Assembly: GCA_036844945.1 (NCBI GenBank) | Contig: DAIUEV010000001.1 | Location: 1 to 64,000 of the forward strand | Length of the DNA stretch: 64,000 nucleotides | Direction of reading: 5' to 3' | Origin: Palsa-461 sp036844945 | Lineage (GTDB): Bacteria > Actinomycetota > Acidimicrobiia > Acidimicrobiales > RAAP-2 | Part shown: positions 51,705 to 59,811 of the stretch, piece by piece | How positions within the stretch are numbered: the stretch's first letter is position 1 | Layout: each line of letters starts with the position of its first letter | The notes under the pieces: model-generated | What the model saw: only the letters and a program-made list of their open reading frames with translations | Database searches by the model: none | What the model was told of the DNA's origin: nothing | Made by a program: the position numbers and the translations under genes

Positions 51705-51747
51705 GGCGCCACCGACGGCCTCGCAACACGAGGGCGGGGGTGCGGGC

Positions 51748-52041
51748 ATGAGCGAGGAGGAACTCGAGCAGTACGAGGCCGAGATCGAGTTCGCCCTCGT
51801 CCAGGAGTACCGGGCGGTGCTCCCGATGTTCTCCTACGTCGTCGAGACCGAGCGCCGCTTCTACCTCGCCAACGATGTCTCGATGCAGGTCCGCTCCGAG
51901 TCCTCGCCCGCGTGCATCGAGCTCGAGCTGACCGACGCGTGGGTGTGGGACATGTACCGCCCGGCCCGCTTCGTCCCCTCGGTCCGGGTCGTCTCCTTCA
52001 AGGACGTGAACGTCGAGCGGCTGCCCGAGAAGGAGCTGTAG
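51748..52041 (+). CDS. DUF2469 family protein
   Basis: The 97-residue protein matches DUF2469 (EEELEQYEAEIEFALVQEYRAVLPMFSYVVETERRFYLAN), a conserved actinobacterial family of unknown function. It follows rplS by 43 bp. It faces the MmcQ gene tail-to-tail. Confidence 0.9.
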   Translation: MSEEELEQYEAEIEFALVQEYRAVLPMFSYVVETERRFYLANDVSMQVRSESSPACIELELTDAWVWDMYRPARFVPSVRVVSFKDVNVERLPEKEL

Positions 52042-52086
52042 CCGGGGCCACGGTCGGGGGCGGCGCTCGGCGGGTCCTCCCCGGGC

Positions 52087-52437
52087 TCAGTCGATCGTCC
52101 GGGCCAGCGACTTCGGGGCCACCAGCCGGTAGGCGTCGAAGAGGAAGTCGGCGATCTCGTCCCAGTCGATGTCGGCCACGTCGAGGTAGATCCCGACGTA
52201 GCCGTAGCGGGCGACATAGCGAGGGAGGAAGTAGCGCTCCGGCTCGGACGTCGCAAGCAGCTCGTTCTCCCCGGCCTGGGCCCGGACGGTCAGTGCGGTC
52301 CGGCCGTCACCGTGCTCGTTGACGGTGTGCCACGCCATCGTCTTGCCGCGGACGCGTACGGTGTGGTGCTGGTCGCCCTCGACGAGGCACTCGGGCAGGT
52401 CCCGACAGATCCGCATGACCCGGTCCAATGAGTCCAC
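52087..52437 (-). CDS. MmcQ/YjbR family protein
   Basis: The 116-residue protein has the MmcQ/YjbR fold: LDRVMRICRDLPECLV, GKTMAWH and RYVARYGYVGIYLDVADIDWDEIADFLFDAYRLVAPK. The family is DNA-binding-like but functionally uncharacterised. GTG 52437 was chosen because it is preceded by GGGAGG and restores the usual N-terminal helix; ATG 52416 would truncate it. Confidence 0.85.
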   Translation of the reverse strand: MDSLDRVMRICRDLPECLVEGDQHHTVRVRGKTMAWHTVNEHGDGRTALTVRAQAGENELLATSEPERYFLPRYVARYGYVGIYLDVADIDWDEIADFLFDAYRLVAPKSLARTID

Positions 52438-52508
52438 CGGCCCCCTCCCTCGCGAGCATATGGCGCTCGCGAAGATCGCATCTTCCGGCTCCGCCGCCGC
52501 CGCTTCGC

Positions 52509-52943
52509 TCAGGAGTGCAGCCGGGCGTGGTATCGGCGGTGCCGCCCGGACCGCCAGGCCACGAAGGCGACGATCCCGATGAGCACCCAGGGGATGTGGG
52601 GGAACCACGGCCACCCGACCGTCTGCCAGGGCACGGCGAACGCCGCCAGCACGACCGCGCAGGCCACCCAGAAGGCGGCCCGCCGGCGCCGCGTGGGGGG
52701 CGGCGGCGCCGGCGGTGCCAGTGGGGGGAGGTCGGTGAGCAGCCCGGACAGGTCGCCGCGGGTCTTGGCCCCGATCGCCCGATCCAGGCGCTCCTTCAGC
52801 TCGTTGGCGTCGAGTCGGCCGTCGGAGTAGTGCTGGGAGAGGGCATCGGCCACCTGGTTGCGCTCGGCGTCGCCGACCCGCATCTCGGGGTTCGGGGACG
52901 ATCGGCTCGAGCGGGTTGGGTACCAGGGTCCGTAGTAGGCCAT
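52509..52943 (-). CDS. DUF1707 / 2TM membrane protein
   Basis: The protein has 144 residues. The DUF1707 domain MRVGDAERNQVADALSQHYSDGRLDANELKERLDRAIGAKTRGDL spans residues 21-65, followed by a proline-rich linker and two hydrophobic segments (AAFWVACAVVLAAFAVPW and IPWVLIGIVAFVAW). DUF1707 proteins are often linked to envelope-stress or two-component genes in Actinobacteria. ATG 52943; the PspC gene ends 41 bp upstream on the same strand. Confidence 0.88.
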   Translation of the reverse strand: MAYYGPWYPTRSSRSSPNPEMRVGDAERNQVADALSQHYSDGRLDANELKERLDRAIGAKTRGDLSGLLTDLPPLAPPAPPPPTRRRRAAFWVACAVVLAAFAVPWQTVGWPWFPHIPWVLIGIVAFVAWRSGRHRRYHARLHS

Positions 52944-52984
52944 TGCTCCTTCTTCTGTCGGTCGTGCGTCCCGTCCGTGGACGG

Positions 52985-53272
52985 CTAGCTGGTGGGCTGG
53001 GCGCCGGAGTGGTGATGCGACCCGATGTGGGTGAGGAGCTCGTCGGCGACGGTCTCCCCGGTGCCCTCCTCGGGAACGAACAGCCAGGCCGCCACGTACA
53101 GCGGGATGCCGACGCCCATGCACGCGAGGACGACGAGCCCGACCCGGACGAGCGGGACGTCGAAGTCGAAGTATTCGGCGAGGCCGCCGGCCACGCCGGC
53201 GATCATCCTGTGCTCGGCAGATCGGCGGAGCGGGCGGGCCGGCTCCTGGGTCACGGGGGTGATGGGTTCCAT
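52985..53272 (-). CDS. PspC domain protein
   Basis: This 95-residue protein is essentially one PspC domain: RRSAEHRMIAGVAGGLAEYFDFDVPLVRVGLVVLACMGVGIPLYVAAWLFVPEE, with one or two membrane helices and a histidine-containing tail. PspC proteins belong to envelope-stress (phage-shock) systems. It is divergent from the sensor kinase gene, whose N-terminus carries a second PspC domain. Confidence 0.9.
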   Translation of the reverse strand: MEPITPVTQEPARPLRRSAEHRMIAGVAGGLAEYFDFDVPLVRVGLVVLACMGVGIPLYVAAWLFVPEEGTGETVADELLTHIGSHHHSGAQPTS

Positions 53273-53365
53273 GTCGTGATGATGCGCCCCAACCGCCGGC
53301 CCGCCAATCGGGAATGGCCCCGATCGCGGCCCCGGGGACCCCGAACCGCCTCCGGGAAACCCCTG

Positions 53366-54829
53366 ATGGTCACCCCGCCCGGGGGGTGCGATCATCGAGG
53401 GATCCCCGATCCCGTCAACTCCCTCACGCCCCCCTCCTCCGAGGCCGAGCCCAGGTCCGACCGGTGGCCCGGCGACGCGCCGGCCGGGTCGACCCGGGAC
53501 GGCGCCCGGCCGGGCAGCGGCTGGGATGTGCAGATCGGGACGTGGGGCGGCTGGCACGCCCATCGCCGGCACGGGGGCCGGGGGCCGTTCCGCCGGTTCG
53601 GCCGGGGGCCGCTCCGGCGCAGCAGCGACCAGCGGATCTTCGGTGGCGTGGCCAGTGGGCTCGCCGATCGCTGCGGGTTCGACGTCACCCTGGTCAGGAT
53701 CGCCTTCGTGCTGCTCGCCCTCTGCGGCGGGTTCGGCGCGGCCGCCTACCTCGCGTTGTGGCTGATCCTCCCGATCGAGGGCCAGGCTCAGGGCATCGTC
53801 GCTCGGGTCTCCTCGGACCGCCGGGGGATCCTGCTCTCGCTCGCCTTCCTGCCCGCGTTCGTGGCGACGCTCGTCGTGTTCTCGGCGCTGCACGTCGGCT
53901 TCGTGACCTCGTTCGCGTGGCCGTTCTTCATCTGCGCGGCCGCCCTCCTCTTGATCTGGCGCAACTGCGATCCCGAGGAGCGGGCCTGGATCCGCCAGGT
54001 CGCCGAGCCGGTCATCCAGCTGGGGGAGCGCTCGGAGCAGCACCGCCGAGTCCTGGTGCTGCGGCTCGCCCTCGGCGCGCTCCTCCTCGGCGGGGGTCTG
54101 ACCCTGCTCGTGTTCGGGCCGAAGCACCTGACCGCGTCGGTGCTCCGTCCGATCGGCGGCGCCCTGCTGGTGGTGGCGGCGATCGTGGTCCTCTTCGGAC
54201 CGTGGTGGTTCCGGCTCGCCCGCGACCTGGTCGAGGAGCGCCAGGCGCGTGCCCGGGCCGAGGACCGCGCCGACATGGCGGCCCGGGTCCACGACTCGGT
54301 CCTCCAGACGCTCGCCCTCATCCAGCGCTCGGCCGACCAGCCCCAGCGCGTGGTCCAGCTGGCCCGGGCCCAGGAGCGGGAGCTGCGGGCCTGGCTCTTC
54401 GAGGGCGACCTGCCGGGGTCGGTCGGCGACGGCGTCACCACGTTCGCGGCGGGGATGCAGGGCATCGCCACCGAGGTCGAGGCCGACCACGGGGTCTCCG
54501 TCGACGTGGTGACGGTCGGCGACTGTCCGCTCGACGACCGGCTCCGGGCGCTGCTGGCGGCCGCCCGGGAGGCCACCGTGAACGCCGCCAAGTGGTCGGG
54601 GGCTTCGACCGTCTGGTTGTTCGCCGAGGTCGAGTCGGCCAAGGTGTCGGTCTTCGTGCGCGACCGGGGGCGGGGTTTCGACCCCGACCAGGTGGCCGAG
54701 GACCGCCGCGGGATCGCCGAGTCGATCCAGGCCCGGATCCTGCGCCAAGGCGGGCGGGCCCACCTGCGCACCGCGCCCGGCGAGGGCACCGAGGTGGAGC
54801 TGAGCCTCCCGAGGCAGCGGGACCGGTGA
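53366..54829 (+). CDS. PspC-domain sensor histidine kinase (NarL type)
   Basis: In this protein of about 487 residues an arginine/proline-rich cytoplasmic N-terminus leads to a PspC domain (LRRSSDQRIFGGVASGLADRCGFDVTLVRIAFVLLAL). Four further membrane helices follow, then a HisKA_3-type dimerisation helix with the phospho-acceptor in ARVHDSVLQTLALIQ. The HATPase domain shows REATVNAAKWSG and DRGRGFDPDQ. The start is not certain: ATG 53366 is the first plausible one and lacks a strong ribosome-binding site. It forms a two-component pair with the next gene, overlapping it by 4 nt. Confidence 0.88.
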   Translation: MVTPPGGCDHRGIPDPVNSLTPPSSEAEPRSDRWPGDAPAGSTRDGARPGSGWDVQIGTWGGWHAHRRHGGRGPFRRFGRGPLRRSSDQRIFGGVASGLADRCGFDVTLVRIAFVLLALCGGFGAAAYLALWLILPIEGQAQGIVARVSSDRRGILLSLAFLPAFVATLVVFSALHVGFVTSFAWPFFICAAALLLIWRNCDPEERAWIRQVAEPVIQLGERSEQHRRVLVLRLALGALLLGGGLTLLVFGPKHLTASVLRPIGGALLVVAAIVVLFGPWWFRLARDLVEERQARARAEDRADMAARVHDSVLQTLALIQRSADQPQRVVQLARAQERELRAWLFEGDLPGSVGDGVTTFAAGMQGIATEVEADHGVSVDVVTVGDCPLDDRLRALLAAAREATVNAAKWSGASTVWLFAEVESAKVSVFVRDRGRGFDPDQVAEDRRGIAESIQARILRQGGRAHLRTAPGEGTEVELSLPRQRDR

Positions 54830-55497
54830 GCACCGATTCGCCGACCCCGACCCGCCCCCGGGTGTTCCTGGTCGACGACCACCATCTGTTCCGAGCGGGG
54901 GTCCGGGCCGAGCTCGGTGACACCGTCGAGGTGGTCGGGGAGGCCGACGAGGTTGCCGCAGCGGTCGAGTTGATCGCCGAGCGCGAGCCCGACGTCGTGC
55001 TCCTCGACGTGCACATGCCCGACGGCGGGGGCCAGGCGGTGATCGAGGCGGTGAAGGTGTCGCGGCCCGGAGTCCGCTTCCTCGCGCTGTCGGTGTCCGA
55101 CGCGCCCGAGGACGTCATCGCGGTCATCCGGGCCGGCGCGCGGGGGTATGTGACCAAGGCCATCTCGGGCGTCGACCTGATCGATGCCGTGCACCGGGTG
55201 GCCGGCGGGGACGCGGTGTTCTCACCCCGCCTGGCCGGATTCGTCCTCGACGCGTACGCGGGCATGCCCGCCGACGCCGCCCCGACCTCGGTCGACCCCG
55301 AGCTCGACCAGCTCACGTCGCGCGAGCGCGAGGTCCTGCGGCTCATCGCGCGGGGCTACACCTACAAGGAGGTGGCGGGCGAGCTCTCGATCTCGACCAA
55401 GACCGTCGAGAGCCACGTCTCGGCGGTCCTGCGCAAGCTGCAGCTCTCCACCCGCCACCAGCTCACCTACTGGGCGACGGAGCGCCGCCTGGTCTGA
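54826..55497 (+). CDS. NarL/LuxR-type response regulator
   Basis: The 223-residue regulator has a receiver domain with acidic pocket in VFLVDDHHLF, phospho-aspartate in DVVLLDVHMPDGGG and the conserved lysine in GYVTKAISG. It ends in a LuxR-type HTH (LTSREREVLRLIARGYTYKEVAGELSISTKTVESHVSAVLRKL). The GTG overlaps the kinase stop (GTGA). It probably acts on the divergent PspC/DUF1707 genes. Confidence 0.94.
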   Translation: MSTDSPTPTRPRVFLVDDHHLFRAGVRAELGDTVEVVGEADEVAAAVELIAEREPDVVLLDVHMPDGGGQAVIEAVKVSRPGVRFLALSVSDAPEDVIAVIRAGARGYVTKAISGVDLIDAVHRVAGGDAVFSPRLAGFVLDAYAGMPADAAPTSVDPELDQLTSREREVLRLIARGYTYKEVAGELSISTKTVESHVSAVLRKLQLSTRHQLTYWATERRLV

Positions 55498-55510
55498 CCG
55501 ACCGGCGCCC

Positions 55511-56563
55511 TCAACCCGGGTGGCCGAAGACCTCGGAGAGCTCGATCGGTGCGACCACCTCCAGCTGGTCGAACGTGCAGCTCGACGGGTCGCGGTCGGG
55601 GCGCCAGCGCCGGAAGGCGGTGGCGTGCCGGAACCGGTCGCCCTGGCGGTGGTCGTAGGCGACCTCGCAGACGAGTCGGAGCTCGAGCGCGTGCATCTCG
55701 AGGTCGGCGTCGGACTTCCAGCGGCTCCCGGTCGGCCCCGAGGTGCGGTCCTGTCGCCAGGGGTGGCTCGCGCCGTCGTCCAAGAGGAGCGGCGCCAGCT
55801 CGTCGACCAGCTCGGCCCGTCGCTTCGTGCTGAAACCCGAGCACACCCCGACATGGCGGAGGCCGCCATCCTCTGCGTACAGGCCGAGGACGAGCGAGCC
55901 CACGCCGCCCTGCTTGTGGTCGCGGTACCCGGCCACCACGCAGTCGGCGGTGCGCTCGTGCTTGATCTTCCACATCACCCGCTGGCCGGGCCGGTAGGGG
56001 AGGCCCGGCGACTTGGCCACCACCCCGTCGAGCCCCGCCCCCTCGAACCGCTCCAGCCAGTCGGCCGCCAGCGCCACGTCGGTGGTCTGGGGGGTCAGGT
56101 GGACCGGGTCGCCCGGCCCGGCTTTGGCGAGCAGCTTCTCGAGCCGGGCCCGCCGCGACGAGAAGGGCTGCGAAGAGAGGTCCTTCGCCCCCTCGGCGAG
56201 GAGGTCGAAGGCGACGAACGACGACGGCGTCTCGGCGGCGAGCCGTTTGATCCGCGACTCGGCGGGATGGATCCGCTGGAGGAGCGCTTCGAAGTCGAGC
56301 CCGTGCGGGCCGGCGATGACGATCTCCCCGTCGACGACGCAGCGCTTCGGCAACGCCGCCTTGAGCGAGGCGACCAGCTCGGGGAAGTAGCGGGTGAGCG
56401 GCCGGCTGTTGCGGCTCGACAGTTCGATCTCGTCCCCCGAGCGGAAGACGATGCTGCGGAACCCGTCCCACTTCGGCTCGTAGCGGAGGTCGTCGGCCTC
56501 GGGCAGGACGCTCGTGAGCTTGGCCAGCATCGGCTCGATCGGCGGCGAGAGCGGCAGGTCCAT
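55511..56563 (-). CDS. ATP-dependent DNA ligase (LigC/LigD-ligase type)
   Basis: The 350-residue ligase has the adenylation lysine K31 in YEPKWDGFR, motif III VDGEIVI, FVAFDLL, motif IV DGVVAK and motif V MWKIKHERTADCVV, then an OB-fold C-terminal domain. It would seal nicks in non-homologous end joining together with the polymerase gene directly upstream. The ATG overlaps the polymerase stop by one base (TGATG). No nuclease domain is fused. Confidence 0.93.
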   Translation of the reverse strand: MDLPLSPPIEPMLAKLTSVLPEADDLRYEPKWDGFRSIVFRSGDEIELSSRNSRPLTRYFPELVASLKAALPKRCVVDGEIVIAGPHGLDFEALLQRIHPAESRIKRLAAETPSSFVAFDLLAEGAKDLSSQPFSSRRARLEKLLAKAGPGDPVHLTPQTTDVALAADWLERFEGAGLDGVVAKSPGLPYRPGQRVMWKIKHERTADCVVAGYRDHKQGGVGSLVLGLYAEDGGLRHVGVCSGFSTKRRAELVDELAPLLLDDGASHPWRQDRTSGPTGSRWKSDADLEMHALELRLVCEVAYDHRQGDRFRHATAFRRWRPDRDPSSCTFDQLEVVAPIELSEVFGHPG

Positions 56564-57558
56564 CACGCCCCCGAGAGCAGCGGGGCGAAGAGGTCCCCGT
56601 CCCGCTCGACCCGCCGCAGGACCTCGTCGGGGAGGAAGCGCAGGCGCTCGGCCTTGCCGTCGGAGGCCAACTGCTCGACCTCCTTCCAGCTGACCGGCGT
56701 CGACACGGTCGGCTCGGCCCGGGCCCGGAGGGAGTACGGGGCGATCGTCGTCTTCGCGACGTGGTTCTGGCTCCAGTCGATCAGCACCCGGCCCGTGCGG
56801 AGCTCCTTCTTCATGTTGGCGACCACGAGATCCGGACGGGCGCGGGCCAGCTCCTGGGCGACGATCCGGGCCAGCTCGCGCGAGCCCCCGTCCTCCCACT
56901 CGCGCTGGCGGTCGGCCTCGGGGAGGGGCACGTAGAGCTGCAGCCCTTTCGATCCGCTGGTCTTCGGGTAGCAGTCCCACCCGTGCTCGTCGGCCACCTG
57001 CGTCGCGAGCAGAAGGGCCACCTCGGCGCACTCGACGATCGTGGCCGGCTCGCCGGGGTCGAGGTCGAAGACGAGGAGGTCGGGGACCTCGGGGCGACCG
57101 CCCTTGTCGATCCGCCACTGCGGCACGTGGAGCTCGAGCGAGGCCAGGTTGGCCACCCAGACCATGGTGGCGAGATCGTCGAGAACCACGAAGTCGACGC
57201 CGTTCTGGTCCTTCGCCTTCGGGCTGGCCAGCACCCGCTCGCTGCGGACCCAGTCCGGGGCGCTCTTCGGCCGGTGCTTCTCGTAGAAGGAGTTCGGGTC
57301 GTCGACGCCACCGGGGAACCGACGCATCGTGAGCGGTCGGTCGATCGTGTGCGGGAGCAGGACCGGCGCGATGCGCACGTAGTAGTCGATGACCTGGCCC
57401 TTGGTGAACCCGGTTGCGGGGTACAGGACCTTGTCCAGGTTGGAGAGCGCGAGCCGGTGGCCCTCGACCTCCACCACCGGCCTGTGCTGATCGGTGTCGT
57501 CGACCTCAAGGACGTCCTCGAGGTCGTGCGGCGCGCGCGACGACGATGCCCTGGCCAC
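56563..57558 (-). CDS. LigD-type primase-polymerase (NHEJ polymerase domain)
   Basis: The 331-residue protein is an archaeo-eukaryotic primase-like NHEJ polymerase. SNLDKVLYPATGFTKGQVIDYY starts the domain. The metal-binding motif is LLVFDLDPGEPATI, followed by YPKTSGSKGLQLYVPLP and the C-terminal LIDWSQNHVAKTTIAPYSLRARAEPTVSTPVSW. In many bacteria this is fused to the ligase in LigD; here the two are separate, overlapping genes. No Ku gene lies in the window. The start is GTG. Confidence 0.93.
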   Translation of the reverse strand: MARASSSRAPHDLEDVLEVDDTDQHRPVVEVEGHRLALSNLDKVLYPATGFTKGQVIDYYVRIAPVLLPHTIDRPLTMRRFPGGVDDPNSFYEKHRPKSAPDWVRSERVLASPKAKDQNGVDFVVLDDLATMVWVANLASLELHVPQWRIDKGGRPEVPDLLVFDLDPGEPATIVECAEVALLLATQVADEHGWDCYPKTSGSKGLQLYVPLPEADRQREWEDGGSRELARIVAQELARARPDLVVANMKKELRTGRVLIDWSQNHVAKTTIAPYSLRARAEPTVSTPVSWKEVEQLASDGKAERLRFLPDEVLRRVERDGDLFAPLLSGA

Positions 57559-57675
57559 GGCTCGACCCTATCCCGCCGTCCTGCACCGGCCTCCTCTCCA
57601 CTCCCGGAGGGTCCGCCGTCCACGGTCGCCGGCGCCCGCGGTCCCCTGGAGGGTTCGCCCCTGTACCTTCGGGGC

Positions 57676-58005
57676 ATGCGCCGCGGTGCCGTGCTCGCGT
57701 TCGCGCTCTTCACGCTCGTCGGCCTCGTCGCCGGCGGCGCGTTCACCCCGGCCCCGGCGGCGCCCCCCGGCGCGGCGGCGGCCGGAGCCCCGTCCGCCTC
57801 GGCGACCCAGTGCGTCGTCACCCAGAGCCACTGTGGGCCCAGCGCGCCGGTGGGGGCACTGCCCCCGCTCCCGTCCCGGTCCGTCGCCGCGATCGTCGCG
57901 TCGGTCCTCGTCTCGGCGTGCCTGGTGCTGCGCTTCAGGCGCCGCGGCCGCCGGGACGCACTCCCCTCCGGCGTCCGCGCCGTCCTCCTCCGTCCTCCCC
58001 GCTGA
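57676..58005 (+). CDS. Small secreted or membrane-anchored hypothetical protein
   Basis: The 109-residue protein has an N-terminal signal-like segment (RRGAVLAFALFTLVGLVAGGAF), a short alanine/proline-rich extracellular stretch with one cysteine pair (CVVTQSHC), and a C-terminal membrane helix (VAAIVASVLVSACLVLRF) followed by arginines. I do not recognise a family. It is divergent from the NHEJ polymerase gene. Confidence 0.6.
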   Translation: MRRGAVLAFALFTLVGLVAGGAFTPAPAAPPGAAAAGAPSASATQCVVTQSHCGPSAPVGALPPLPSRSVAAIVASVLVSACLVLRFRRRGRRDALPSGVRAVLLRPPR

Positions 58006-58111
58006 CCGGTCGCTGAACTCGGCGCGACCGGCGAACGGTCGGTTGCGCCGGTGACGACCGATCGATCGATCGACCGGCGCGCCGCGCCGGTCCCGGAGAG
58101 GAGTGAGACCC

Positions 58112-58900
58112 ATGACCAACGCACGGCAGGCCCGCGCGCGCCGCGCCGCCATCGAGACCCGACGACCCGCCCATCACCCCGGTCCCCGCCGTCCCCCCGG
58201 TCGGCCCGCGGGAGCCAGAAGGCCCCCCGTTCGACCGCCGTCCCGGCGATGGTGGTCGCGTCGTCGGCTCGCCGCCGCGGTCGCGGTGATCGCGGTGCTC
58301 GGTGTGACCGTCGGCGGCCTCGTCGGCGGCCTCGGGGGCGCGCCGAGCATGTCTGCGGTGTCCATCACCGGCCCTCCAGGTCCCGAGGGCATCCCGCTCG
58401 AGACCGGCCGCGTGCTCGCGCCGGCGGCCGGGGCGGCGATGGGGGAGGCGGTCGACGGGATCGGGTGCGACGCCGGGGAGCAGCTCGTGTACCACGTCCA
58501 CACCCATCTGGCGGTCTACCTCGACGGCCACCTGCGGCCGTTGCCGGCCGGGATCGGGATCGTCACCCCGGTGGTCGAGCAGACGCCCGAGGGCGGCTTC
58601 GACGAGGCGACCACCTGCTACTACTGGCTGCACGTGCACGCCCAGGACGGCGTCATCCACATCGAGTCACCGACGGTGCGCGGCTACACGCTCGGCCAGT
58701 TCTTCGACATCTGGCGCCAACCGCTTGGGCCGGACCGGATCGCCGGCGTGCGCGGGCGCCTCACGGTGTTCGTGAACGGCCGCCTCTTCGGCTCAGACCC
58801 GAGGTCGATCCTGCTCGGCTCGCACGAGGACGTGCAGATCGACGTGGGCCGGCCGGTCGTGCCACCGGGGCGGGTCGACTGGACGGGCACCGGGCTGTGA
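58112..58900 (+). CDS. Membrane-anchored histidine-rich protein of unknown function
   Basis: The protein has 262 residues. An arginine-rich cytoplasmic N-terminus (about 45 residues) precedes one membrane helix (LAAAVAVIAVLGVTVGGLVGGLGG). The extracytoplasmic domain contains VYHVHTHLAVYLDG and, 45 residues later, YYWLHVHAQDGVIHIESP. Two HxHxH-type clusters plus isolated cysteines look like a metal site. Similar unnamed proteins occur in other Actinobacteria. A GGAGAGGAG site precedes ATG 58112. No enzymatic role can be assigned. Confidence 0.75.
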   Translation: MTNARQARARRAAIETRRPAHHPGPRRPPGRPAGARRPPVRPPSRRWWSRRRLAAAVAVIAVLGVTVGGLVGGLGGAPSMSAVSITGPPGPEGIPLETGRVLAPAAGAAMGEAVDGIGCDAGEQLVYHVHTHLAVYLDGHLRPLPAGIGIVTPVVEQTPEGGFDEATTCYYWLHVHAQDGVIHIESPTVRGYTLGQFFDIWRQPLGPDRIAGVRGRLTVFVNGRLFGSDPRSILLGSHEDVQIDVGRPVVPPGRVDWTGTGL

Positions 58901-58922
58901 CCCGTTAGCGTCACCTTCCGCC

Positions 58923-59738
58923 GTGGAGACGCTCCGTCTGGGTCTGGTCCTCCCGCCGCTGCGCGAGCAGGCCGGGAACCGACCGGACGGCGCGCTCTCG
59001 GTGGCGGAGGTGGCGCTGGCCGCCGAGGCGGCGGGGATCGGGGCGGTGTGGCTTCCCGAGGGCCCGCCGGGCTGCCTCGACCCGGTGCCGCTCCTCGGCT
59101 CGCTCGCCGTGACGACATCGACGCTCGGGCTCGGCCTCCTCGCCCGGCCCAGCCATGGCCGCCATCCCTCCATCCTCGTGCGCGACGTGACCGCGCTCGA
59201 CCTGCTGAGCGGGGGGAGGGCGATCCTCGGGCTCCTCGAAGAGGGAACGGGTCCGCTCGATGTCGAGCGCCTCGCCGAGGCCGCCTGGCTCACCCGCCGG
59301 CTCCTGTCCGAGGAGGAGGTGACCGAGTCCGGGCGCTTCTACGAAGTGGCCGAGCTCACCACCCGGCCGCGTCCGGCCCGAGCCGGCGGCCCGAAGGTGG
59401 CGGCGGGTTTTGCCGCCCGGCTGCCTCCCGGGGCGCCGTCGGGCGAGGAGGCGGTGACCGCGGCCGGGGTCGACGCGTATCTCGTGGTCGGCTCGCCCGA
59501 GGAGGTGGCCACCTCCCGGGGGCGGCTCGACGGGCTCGCTCCGGCCGGCGCGCCGCCGGCCCTCCTCTGGCACGGTGGCTGCCCAGTGGACGCCGCCACC
59601 CTCGACGAGGTGCTCGACGCCGGCGCCGACGGAGTGCTGCTGCACCTCGACGCACCCGAGGCCGGCGGGTGGCCGGCCCGCGCGTCGCTCGACGCCGCGC
59701 TGGCCGATCTGGCCCGACTGGTCCGACGCCTCGCCTGA
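58923..59738 (+). CDS. Luciferase-like (LLM) flavin/F420 oxidoreductase
   Basis: The 271-residue protein has a TIM-barrel fold of the bacterial luciferase-like family: LRLGLVLPPLREQ, AAEAAGIGAVWLPEG, TTSTLGLGLLARPSHGRHPSILVRDVTALDLLSGGRAILGL. It is short compared with the usual 300-340 aa, and the C-terminal half is condensed, so activity is uncertain. In this group of organisms F420 is a likely cofactor. The start is GTG 58923. Confidence 0.82.
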   Translation: METLRLGLVLPPLREQAGNRPDGALSVAEVALAAEAAGIGAVWLPEGPPGCLDPVPLLGSLAVTTSTLGLGLLARPSHGRHPSILVRDVTALDLLSGGRAILGLLEEGTGPLDVERLAEAAWLTRRLLSEEEVTESGRFYEVAELTTRPRPARAGGPKVAAGFAARLPPGAPSGEEAVTAAGVDAYLVVGSPEEVATSRGRLDGLAPAGAPPALLWHGGCPVDAATLDEVLDAGADGVLLHLDAPEAGGWPARASLDAALADLARLVRRLA

Positions 59739-59779
59739 GACGGCGCGTCGGGTTCCCCGCGGACCCGGCGTCGCCCCAC

Positions 59780-59807
59780 CCCGCTTGCCGCCAGCGCGGC
59801 GAGCGGG
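59780..59807. terminator. Bidirectional terminator hairpin
   Basis: CCCGCTTGCCGC (59780-59791) and GCGGCGAGCGGG (59796-59807) pair in a 12-bp stem with one G-T pair around the loop CAGC. It stands between the convergent LLM and GGDEF genes. No long U-tract flanks it, as is usual for high-GC Actinobacteria. Confidence 0.65.
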
Positions 59808-59811
59808 TTCC

